A DNA stretch of 43,252 bases from JASFHF01 sp050123375. GTDB lineage: Bacteria; Pseudomonadota; Gammaproteobacteria; UBA12402. The stretch covers positions 1 through 43,252 of the forward strand of contig JASFHF010000015.1 in assembly GCA_050123375.1 (NCBI GenBank), written 5' to 3'. The number at the start of each line of letters is the position of its first letter. Position 1 is the first letter of the stretch. This document shows positions 33,936 through 43,252 of the stretch, one piece after another. The notes under the pieces are model-generated. The model worked only from the letters and a program-made list of their open reading frames with translations. It was not told the DNA's origin and did not search any database. The translations under genes were made by a program, and so were the position numbers.

Positions 33936-35285
33936 ATGAAAACCCGCACGGAAAAAGACAGTTTAGGTTCGATAAAAGTGCAAGCCAATAAGCTTTGGGG
34001 CGCGCAAACAGAACGTGCTTTACGGCATTTTTCGATCAATGATGAAATAATGCCGTGTGAGTTAATCAAGGCGCTTGCGATTTGTAAAAAATCTGCGGCT
34101 TGTGCGAATTACCAGGTGAAACGACTAAATAAAAGACAAAAAGATTTAATTGTTAAAGCAGCGAATCATATTATTGCTGGTAAATTGTGTGAGCATTTCC
34201 CATTGCATGTTTGGCAATCTGGCAGTGGTACACAAACCAATATGAATATGAATGAAGTTATTGCGCATCATGCAGGCCGTACAATTCATCCGCATGATCA
34301 TGTAAATTTGTCTCAATCAACTAATGATATTTTTTCTACAGCAATGCACATTGCTGCAGCACGTGGTATAACAGAAAAATTATTGCCGTCGCTTGCAACA
34401 TTAATTGATTCATTGAAGAAAAAACAACATAAATTTAAAAACGTAGTTAAAATTGGTCGTACCCATTTACAGGATGCAGTGCCGATGACTTTGGGGCAAG
34501 AATTTTCGGCATTTGTCGCGCAGCTGGATGATAATGTTAAGCGTATTAAATTTGCATTAAATGATTTATCTAGATTGCAGGTTGGTGGTACTGCGCTTGG
34601 TACAGGATTAAACGCACCGAAAAATTTTGTAAAAAATTTTATTGCTGAACTTAATAAAATAACTGGAATTATTTTTATTCCAGCTAAAAACAAGTTTGCG
34701 CAAATTGCTGCGCATGATGATTTGGTTTTTTGTTCAAGTGTATTAAAAACACTTGCTACAACTTTATTTAAAATTTCTAATGATATTCGTTGGCTTGGTT
34801 CAGGTCCCAGGTGTGGTTTAGGCGAGTTAATTTTGCCAGCGAATGAACCTGGTTCTTCAATTATGCCGGGCAAAATTAATCCGACTCAATGCGAGGCAAT
34901 GCAAATGGTTTGTGCGCAAGTTGTTGGTAATGACGCGACGATTGGTTTTGCAGGATCGCAAGGAAATTTGCAATTAAATACTTTTAAGCCGGTAATTATT
35001 TATAATTTGTTGCAATCAATCAATTTATTATCTGATGCAAGTTGTTTGTTTGCAAAATATTTAGTTGACGGATTGAAAATAAACAAAGAAAAAATCGATT
35101 TTTATGTGGAGAATTCTTTAATGTTAGTAACGGCTTTGTGTCCGCATATTGGTTATGATCAGGCAACGAAAGTTGCACAGTTTGCGCATCAGCAGAAAAT
35201 TTCTTTGCGCGATGCTTGCATCAAATTAAAAGTTTTAACTGCGAAAAAATTTGATAAATTAGTTGATGTGGAAAAGATGGTTTAG
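33936..35285 (+). CDS. fumC: Class II fumarate hydratase
   Basis: 449 residues, slightly shorter than the usual 460-467. It hydrates fumarate to malate in the TCA cycle without an iron-sulfur cluster. Motifs: WQSGSGTQTNMNMNEVIA, LSQSTNDIFSTAMHIAAA, GRTHLQDAVPMTLGQEFSAF with the catalytic-region His, GGTALGTGLNAP and the signature GSSIMPGKINPTQCEAMQM containing the catalytic Ser loop. The start has AAAGGTG nine bases upstream. It follows the AAA ATPase gene by 11 bp, so readthrough is possible. The stop lies a few bases before a palindromic repeat. Confidence 0.95.
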   Translation: MKTRTEKDSLGSIKVQANKLWGAQTERALRHFSINDEIMPCELIKALAICKKSAACANYQVKRLNKRQKDLIVKAANHIIAGKLCEHFPLHVWQSGSGTQTNMNMNEVIAHHAGRTIHPHDHVNLSQSTNDIFSTAMHIAAARGITEKLLPSLATLIDSLKKKQHKFKNVVKIGRTHLQDAVPMTLGQEFSAFVAQLDDNVKRIKFALNDLSRLQVGGTALGTGLNAPKNFVKNFIAELNKITGIIFIPAKNKFAQIAAHDDLVFCSSVLKTLATTLFKISNDIRWLGSGPRCGLGELILPANEPGSSIMPGKINPTQCEAMQMVCAQVVGNDATIGFAGSQGNLQLNTFKPVIIYNLLQSINLLSDASCLFAKYLVDGLKINKEKIDFYVENSLMLVTALCPHIGYDQATKVAQFAHQQKISLRDACIKLKVLTAKKFDKLVDVEKMV

Positions 35286-35288
35286 AGT

Positions 35289-35370
35289 TGTCATCCCGCG
35301 GCTTGACCGCGGGATCCAGAAAAACAGCCTGGATTCCGCGATCAACTTACTGGGTCGCGGAATGACAATT
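35289..35370. repeat. CATCCCGCGG palindromic repeat, intergenic copy
   Basis: The structure is a pair of hairpins inside an outer stem: TTGTCATCCCGCGGCTTGAC / CGCGGGATCCA on the left and TGGATTCCGCGATC / GGTCGCGGAATGACAA on the right. The outer arms TTGTCAT and ATGACAA are complementary. Elements with this TCATCCCGCGG motif are familiar from several intracellular bacteria. It fills the fumC-rsmI gap and leaves AAGGAA as the rsmI ribosome binding site. Confidence 0.85.
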
Positions 35371-35386
35371 TGTAAGGAATCATTTT

Positions 35387-36220
35387 ATGTCTGTTTTATA
35401 TATAGTTGCAACGCCGATTGGTAATTTAGGTGATATGTCGCAGCGTGCGATTGATACTTTGCAAACAATAGATTTAATTGCAGCCGAGGATACTCGGCAT
35501 AGTGCGAAGTTGCTGCAGCATTTTCATATCACCACAAAAATGTTGCCGCTGCACGATTTTAATGAAGAACAACAAACTAAAAAAATTTTGCAAATTTTAA
35601 AGCAAGGACAATCAATTGCATTAATTTCAGATGCTGGAACGCCATTAATTAGTGATCCGGGATATCGTTTAGTTTCTGAGGTGAGGAAAGCTGGAGTTGA
35701 AGTTGTTTCAATTCCAGGCGCGTGTGCAATGATTGCAGCATTAAGTGCTTCTGGTTTACCATCTGATAAATTTCGGTTTGAAGGTTTTTTGCCAGCGAAA
35801 CAACATGCGCGTTTAGAACACTTAAAAAATTTGACAGCCGAAACTTGTACGTTGATTTTTTATGAATCTCCGCATCGAATTTTAAAATCATTGCAGGATA
35901 TGCTTACAATTTTTGGCGAAGATCGTCAAACAGTCATTGCGCGCGAATTAACTAAAAAATTTGAAACAGTTTATGATGACAATTTAAAAAATTTAGTAAA
36001 ATATTTTACTGACAATCCAGAAAAGCAATGTGGTGAATTTGTGGTTTTGGTTCATGGTGAGACCAAACAAAAAATCACAGAAATCACCGATGAAGATTTG
36101 AAAATTTTAAATATTTTATTGGAAGAATTATCGGTAAAACAAGCATCACATTTAGCCGCTAAAATTACTGGTAAAAAGAAAAATACTTTGTATCAGTTGG
36201 CACTGCAGCGTGAAAAATGA
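35387..36220 (+). CDS. rsmI: RsmI: 16S rRNA C1402 2'-O-ribose methyltransferase
   Basis: 277 residues of the tetrapyrrole-methylase fold. YIVATPIGNLGDMSQRAI, the N-terminal family signature, is followed by DLIAAEDTRHSAKLL, LISDAGTPLISDPGYRLV and SIPGACAMIAALSASGLPSD, which form the SAM pocket. FEGFLPAKQHAR and IFYESPHRILKSL complete the usual order. With RsmH it makes m4Cm1402 in the decoding centre. The ATG at 35387 has AAGGAA at 35373-35378. The gene is convergent with the M23 peptidase gene and almost abuts it (2 bp). Confidence 0.95.
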   Translation: MSVLYIVATPIGNLGDMSQRAIDTLQTIDLIAAEDTRHSAKLLQHFHITTKMLPLHDFNEEQQTKKILQILKQGQSIALISDAGTPLISDPGYRLVSEVRKAGVEVVSIPGACAMIAALSASGLPSDKFRFEGFLPAKQHARLEHLKNLTAETCTLIFYESPHRILKSLQDMLTIFGEDRQTVIARELTKKFETVYDDNLKNLVKYFTDNPEKQCGEFVVLVHGETKQKITEITDEDLKILNILLEELSVKQASHLAAKITGKKKNTLYQLALQREK

Positions 36221-36222
36221 TT

Positions 36223-37503
36223 TTAAGACTTAAAGTTGTTTAGTTGCTTCATCATTTTTTTTGCATAAACTAAATAAACTTTACGTTCTTTTCTGGGAAT
36301 TGGTGAAGCTTGCGGTAGTTTTACTTTCATTGGATCATGTGGGATTCCGTAAATGTGAAATTCATAATGTACATGCGGGCCGGTGGCAAGTCCTGTCATG
36401 CCAACATAACCAATTACTTCGCCTTCTCTGACGAAACTGCCGACATGTAGTTTGGGTGCAAAGCGTGACATGTGTGCGTACAATGTTGTGTATTTACGGT
36501 TGTGGTGAATTATGATTGCTTTTCCATAACCGCCTTTGCGTCCGCGATAAACTATTCGGCCGTCACCTGAAGCTCTTATTGGTGTGCCAAATGACGCTGT
36601 TAAATCTACACCTTCGTGTCGTCTTACGATGTGTAAAATTGGATGCATGCGGCGTGCGCCAAATGCTGAGCTAATACGCTTATAATGAAGAGGTGCGCGC
36701 ATAAAAGCCAAATGCCAATTTCTACCATTCGGCATATAATAACCTGTTGATCTATGTTCGGGTTGATAACGAATGGCATAATAAGTTTTGTTGCGGTTAA
36801 TTAATTCCGCAGCAATAATATTTCCGGATTTAATTGGTTTTTTATCAGAGTAGTATTGTTCATAAATAATTTTAAACTCATCATGCGGTCGAATTTGTTT
36901 GGCAAAATCAACACGCGAATCAAAGATATTGACTAGATTTGCTGTAATTTGTTTTGGAACATGATATTGTTTGGTCGATTGCTCAAATGATTGCTGAATA
37001 AAACCATCAATAGTTTTAAGTTTTTTTTCTAGTTCTAAAGTAATGAGGTCAGTTGACCATTTATCATTATTGTGAGTTAATTCAAGATATTTTAATTTAT
37101 CCAAACGAAAAATAAGTTTAGATAAATTATGTTGTTTGTCGAATAAGAAATAGAAGATTTGCTTGGGGCGTAAGTTAACTAAGAATGATTTGGCATCTTT
37201 TAACTTAATGATGCTATAATAAGTATCTTGATCAATACCAGCGCGCGTGAAAATTTTTTGTAAATTATCTTCAGTTTTGACAGTAAAAGTTTTCCACGGC
37301 GGCTTTTGCGCATCTTGTAGAGAAATGCGTGAAACCTGTAGCTTTAGATGGTTAAAGGTATGTATAATGCGGTGTTGTGGTTTGGTTACAATGCAAATGC
37401 CGGTAATAAACATTAACATGATGGCGATTGCACAACTTATGAACAAAAATGGTTGAAATTTTTGCGTCTTAGTGTTTTGATTGTCTTGTTCGTTACGAAA
37501 CAT
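36223..37503 (-). CDS. mepM: M23 murein endopeptidase, MepM-like
   Basis: 426 residues from ATG 37503 (GGTGA five bases upstream); the frame is open to TTG 37539, with ATG 37515 as another option. There is an N-terminal membrane anchor (FISCAIAIMLMFITGICIV), then a LysM-like/OapA-type domain (WKTFTVKTEDNLQKIFTRAG) and a Csd3-like middle region. The C-terminal lysostaphin-type domain has zinc ligands HEGVD (His, Asp) and TGPHVHYEF (His), with YGKAIIIHH and YAHMSR. It cleaves peptide cross-links to allow wall growth. Its position directly before tyrS and a 16S gene matches Pseudomonas, which supports the assignment. Confidence 0.9.
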   Translation of the reverse strand: MFRNEQDNQNTKTQKFQPFLFISCAIAIMLMFITGICIVTKPQHRIIHTFNHLKLQVSRISLQDAQKPPWKTFTVKTEDNLQKIFTRAGIDQDTYYSIIKLKDAKSFLVNLRPKQIFYFLFDKQHNLSKLIFRLDKLKYLELTHNNDKWSTDLITLELEKKLKTIDGFIQQSFEQSTKQYHVPKQITANLVNIFDSRVDFAKQIRPHDEFKIIYEQYYSDKKPIKSGNIIAAELINRNKTYYAIRYQPEHRSTGYYMPNGRNWHLAFMRAPLHYKRISSAFGARRMHPILHIVRRHEGVDLTASFGTPIRASGDGRIVYRGRKGGYGKAIIIHHNRKYTTLYAHMSRFAPKLHVGSFVREGEVIGYVGMTGLATGPHVHYEFHIYGIPHDPMKVKLPQASPIPRKERKVYLVYAKKMMKQLNNFKS

Positions 37504-37548
37504 ATGGGTCACCATAGCTTTTGCGATTGACAAGGTCAATAAAAAAAT

Positions 37549-37617
37549 GGGGTCAAGTCTTGAATTTTGGAATTTGATTTATTTTAAATCAAATTCCAAA
37601 ATTCAAGACTTGACCCC
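37549..37617. repeat. Perfect 69-bp palindrome upstream of tyrS
   Basis: Left arm 37549-37580 (GGGGTCAAGTCTTGAATTTT onward) and right arm 37586-37617 are complementary over all 32 bases around a 5-nt loop. GGGGTCA-type palindromes of this kind are known near REP-associated Y1 transposase families in gammaproteobacteria, but no transposase is present here. A truncated left end recurs at 23932-23945. It lies 16 bases before the tyrS start and also in the mepM leader. Confidence 0.9.
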
Positions 37618-37632
37618 GTTACGGAGTATCTT

Positions 37633-38838
37633 ATGGTTTCAGTATCAGAAGCTTTAGAAATTATCAAACGCGGTGCTGCGGAAATTATTATTGAAGATGA
37701 ACTCAAAGAGCGTTTGGCGGGTGGTCGTCCGCTAAAAATCAAAGCAGGTTTTGATCCAACCGCACCTGATTTACATCTTGGTCATACAGTATTGATGAAT
37801 AAGTTACGTCAATTTCAAGATCTTGGTCATGAAGTAACTTTTTTGATTGGTGATTTTACCGCAATGATTGGTGACCCGACAGGAAAAAATGTTATGCGCG
37901 CACCTTTAACTCGTGCAGAAATTGAAGCAAATGCGCAAACATATAAAGAACAAGTATTTAAAATTTTGGATCCGGAGAAAACCGTATTGCGATTTAATTC
38001 GGAGTGGATGCATAAATTGGATTCCGCAGATTTAATTCGGCTTGCTTCCAATTATACGGTAGCGCGCATGTTAGAGCGTGATGATTTTAATAAACGTTAT
38101 ACATCAAAACAACCGATTGCTATTCATGAATTTTTATATCCATTGGTACAGGGTTATGATTCGGTGGCTTTGCATGCTGATGTTGAGTTAGGCGGTACTG
38201 ATCAAAAGTTTAATTTACTGGTTGGGCGTGAATTGCAAAAAGTATATGGGCAAAAGCCGCAAAATGTTCTGATGATGCCGATTATTGAAGGTTTGGATGG
38301 CGTGAAAAAAATGTCAAAGTCGCTCAATAATTATATTGGAATTACTGAGTCTCCGAATGAAATATTTGGTAAATTGATGTCAGTTTCCGATGAGTTAATG
38401 TGGCGTTATTTAGAACTATTGAGTTTTAGGCCAATGGCAGAGATTAATCAATGGCAAAAAGAAGTAACCGATGGTGCTAATCCAAGAGACATAAAAATTA
38501 AATTGGCGGAAGAAATTGTAACAAGATTCCATGGCCAAAAAGCAGCGGATAAAGCACATAAGGATTTTGTTGCGCGTTTTCAACGAGGCGCGATTCCAAA
38601 AGACATACAAGAATTGGAATTAGAAGCGCCAAGCGAAGGTTTACCAATTGCCAATTTACTTAAGCAGGCGAATTTGGTTCCTAGCACTTCCGAAGCTTTG
38701 CGTATGATTAGAGCGGGTGCGGTTAAAATTGATGGTGAAAAGATTGAGGATACGAATTTAAAAATTCAGGCTGATACGTCGCACGTTTATCAGGTTGGCA
38801 AAAGGCGGTTTGCTAAAGTCAAACTGGCGGAAAAGTAG
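37633..38838 (+). CDS. tyrS: Tyrosyl-tRNA synthetase
   Basis: 401 residues, the TyrZ-like class seen in Pseudomonas. The class I signatures are HLGH (in DPTAPDLHLGHTVLMNKL, about 46-50) and KKMSKSLNN (about 228). Tyrosine-binding regions include GDFTAMIGDPTG, HADVELGGTDQKFNLLVGR and YPLVQGYDSV. The C-terminal S4-like RNA-binding domain starts near residue 335 (LPIANLLKQANLVPSTSEALRMIRAGAVKIDGE). The ATG follows ACGGAG immediately after the large palindrome, so the ribosome binding site sits at the hairpin's edge. No terminator is apparent before the rRNA promoter. Confidence 0.97.
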   Translation: MVSVSEALEIIKRGAAEIIIEDELKERLAGGRPLKIKAGFDPTAPDLHLGHTVLMNKLRQFQDLGHEVTFLIGDFTAMIGDPTGKNVMRAPLTRAEIEANAQTYKEQVFKILDPEKTVLRFNSEWMHKLDSADLIRLASNYTVARMLERDDFNKRYTSKQPIAIHEFLYPLVQGYDSVALHADVELGGTDQKFNLLVGRELQKVYGQKPQNVLMMPIIEGLDGVKKMSKSLNNYIGITESPNEIFGKLMSVSDELMWRYLELLSFRPMAEINQWQKEVTDGANPRDIKIKLAEEIVTRFHGQKAADKAHKDFVARFQRGAIPKDIQELELEAPSEGLPIANLLKQANLVPSTSEALRMIRAGAVKIDGEKIEDTNLKIQADTSHVYQVGKRRFAKVKLAEK

Positions 38839-38921
38839 GTTTTTGCTATACTTAATTATCTATCTTGCGACCATAAAGATAAGTTCTGAAAAAATCATTT
38901 ATCTTTTCCTTGAATTATTGA

Positions 38922-38949
38922 TTGACAAGGACCAATTTTAGACTAAAAT
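38922..38949 (+). promoter_or_regulatory. rRNA operon promoter
   Basis: TTGACA at 38922-38927 and TAAAAT at 38944-38949 are separated by 16 bp. A GC-containing discriminator-like stretch (GCGTAGTCCTGCCC) follows, as in stringently controlled rRNA promoters. Transcription would begin near 38956, about 310 bases before 16S. Confidence 0.75.
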
Positions 38950-38975
38950 GCGTAGTCCTGCCCGGTTGGGTGATG

Positions 38976-39025
38976 TTGTTGCTGTGCGCAACAAAAAGTA
39001 CATTTTTTGTACTATGCTCTTTAAA
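38976..39025 (+). promoter_or_regulatory. rRNA antitermination site (boxB-like hairpin and boxA)
   Basis: TTGTTGC (38976-38982) and GCAACAA (38988-38994) form a 7-bp hairpin with a 5-nt loop. TGCTCTTTAAA at 39015-39025 matches boxA (TGCTCTTTAACA). Together they resemble the Nus-dependent antitermination signal of rRNA leaders. Confidence 0.75.
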
Positions 39026-39033
39026 AATATATT

Positions 39034-39082
39034 TGGTAAACAATACGTGTGGGTATTGTAAATAAGTCAATTTTCATTCCGA
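39034..39082 (+). other. 16S precursor processing stem, 5' strand
   Basis: CAATACGTGTGGGTATTGTA and the bases to CATTCCGA pair, allowing G-U, with 40973-41024 downstream of 16S (TCGGAGTG ... GATGCCCACATGTATTG). This would form the long RNase III-type stem that brackets the 16S gene. Confidence 0.65.
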
Positions 39083-39100
39083 GAAGGATTGCTACTAGCC

Positions 39101-39245
39101 TGATGGCATCTCTAAAAATCAGGATTTTTGTTTCAAGACAAGGCGTACCGTTTTCGAAAAGCGGAGTTTATATAAATAAATGAGCATTTGAGAAAACGGC
39201 ACAACGAAGTATTGGAACAAAAAGATGATTTTTAGAGGTGTCATC
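39101..39245. repeat. Palindromic element in the pre-16S leader (family D core, other arms)
   Basis: The outer arms ATGGCATCTCTAAAAATCAG.. and ..GATGATTTTTAGAGGTGTCAT are largely complementary, with CCGTTTTCG / GAGAAAACGG further inside. The core at 39160-39186 (AGCGGAGTTTATATAAATAA and the following ATGAGCA) is identical over about 27 bases to that of the ackA-pta element. It lies between the processing stem and the mature 16S start, so it would be discarded during maturation. Confidence 0.8.
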
Positions 39246-39264
39246 TTAAGGTAGCGCAAACTTT

Positions 39265-40961
<1,697 letters not shown>

Positions 40962-40972
40962 CATTTAAATAT

Positions 40973-41024
40973 TCGGAGTGACTTTTGTTATACGATGCCC
41001 ACATGTATTGCTTATCAAATACCA
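40973..41024 (+). other. 16S precursor processing stem, 3' strand
   Basis: TCGGAGTGACTTTTGTTATA and CGATGCCCACATGTATTG are complementary, with a few mismatches and G-U pairs, to the leader at 39034-39082. It lies between the 16S 3' end and tRNA-Ala. Confidence 0.6.
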
Positions 41025-41028
41025 GAAC

Positions 41029-41101
<73 letters not shown>

Positions 41102-41125
41102 TATTTTGGAGTTGGGGATATAGAG

Positions 41126-41160
41126 AACAGAGAATAAAATAGTTTTTATTCTCTGTTTTT
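41126..41160 (+). terminator. Terminator-like hairpin in the rRNA spacer
   Basis: AACAGAGAATAAAA (41126-41139) and TTTTATTCTCTGTT (41144-41157) form a perfect 14-bp stem with a TAGT loop, followed by more T. It looks like an intrinsic terminator between tRNA-Ala and 23S, although it could be an RNase III processing hairpin. Confidence 0.55.
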
Positions 41161-41172
41161 TATGAAAATAGA

Positions 41173-41203
41173 CAGAGCCAATTAGCTCTGAAGTTCTTTA
41201 ACA
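41173..41203 (+). promoter_or_regulatory. Second boxB/boxA antitermination site before 23S
   Basis: CAGAGC/GCTCTG (41173-41190, 6-nt loop) is followed by GTTCTTTAACA (41193-41203), which matches boxA. It restates the leader signal just after the terminator-like hairpin and before 23S. Confidence 0.7.
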
Positions 41204-41337
41204 AAGTGGTGATGATACGAGTATCTATTCAAAATTTATTTTGAATGATAATAAAGCGTAATAATAGAAAATTTATTTTCTATTTAATTGGGTATAAGAA
41301 TATACCATAACCTTTAATGAAGTATTTTAGGTTATAA

Positions 41338-43252
<1,915 letters not shown>

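Noticed and set aside
37549..37632. T-box or tyrosine riboswitch before tyrS
   Set aside because: The structure is one perfect palindrome shared in part with another locus; no T-box motif is seen and T-boxes are not expected in gammaproteobacteria.

Overview
The window is about 43 kb of a low-GC (well under 45%) gammaproteobacterial chromosome. The best guess is a Legionellales-type, host-associated lineage (Legionella, Coxiella and relatives). Four things point there: the 16S V2 region resembles that group; there is a secreted CD39-type NTPDase; a near-perfect Legionella/Coxiella PmrA box precedes a giant Lys/Asn-rich orphan gene with a Dot/Icm-like C-terminus; and the housekeeping genes are gammaproteobacterial in order (mltD, yafS, rnhA, dnaQ; and mepM, tyrS, rrn, as in Pseudomonas). 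Genus cannot be fixed from sequence reading alone.

Layout. 1-8.1 kb: an Nramp-like transporter, an AAG-type DNA glycosylase, a secreted 5'-nucleotidase, mutS, a CinA-C/PncC amidase flanked by two copies of a ~103 bp palindromic repeat, and a secreted NTPDase. 8.1-12.7 kb: the giant candidate effector with its PmrA-like promoter. 12.7-16 kb: a potassium-channel-like protein, coaBC and an MFS transporter. 16-20.8 kb: a MacA-like adaptor, two FtsX/MacB-type permeases and a LolD-like ATPase, with palindromic repeats in the gaps. 20.8-25.1 kb: mltD, yafS, rnhA, dnaQ and an RRM protein. 25.4-28.3 kb: ackA and a shortened pta. 28.4-36.2 kb: an AlbA_2/Schlafen-type regulator, pepN, a DUF4143-type AAA ATPase, fumC and rsmI. 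36.2-38.8 kb: an M23 endopeptidase and tyrS. 38.9 kb to the end: an rRNA operon (promoter, boxB/boxA, 16S, tRNA-Ala, second boxB/boxA, partial 23S).

The most striking feature is the density of short palindromic elements, in at least five families. One family, with arms AGGACTTACG/CGTAAGTCCT and a core GGAGTTTATA..AAATGA, is inserted inside the 16S rRNA gene (V2, helix 10 region). It also forms the last 20 codons of ackA and the leader of pta. A relative with different arms but the same core lies in the pre-16S leader. The 23S gene departs from consensus in helix 68 exactly where the window ends, in a way that looks like another member. Mobile palindromes thus appear to have colonised an rRNA operon and to have been made into coding sequence.

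Other families sit inside pepN, nested one within another between coaBC and the MFS gene, and immediately upstream of genes where they must lie in mRNA leaders. In several copies the arms differ but stay complementary, which points to selection, or a copying mechanism, acting on the hairpin.

Functionally, the NTPDase and 5'-nucleotidase could together degrade extracellular ATP to adenosine. ackA-pta forms the acetate node. The MacA/permease/ATPase set would form a tripartite exporter. All functions are inferred from motifs; no database search was possible.
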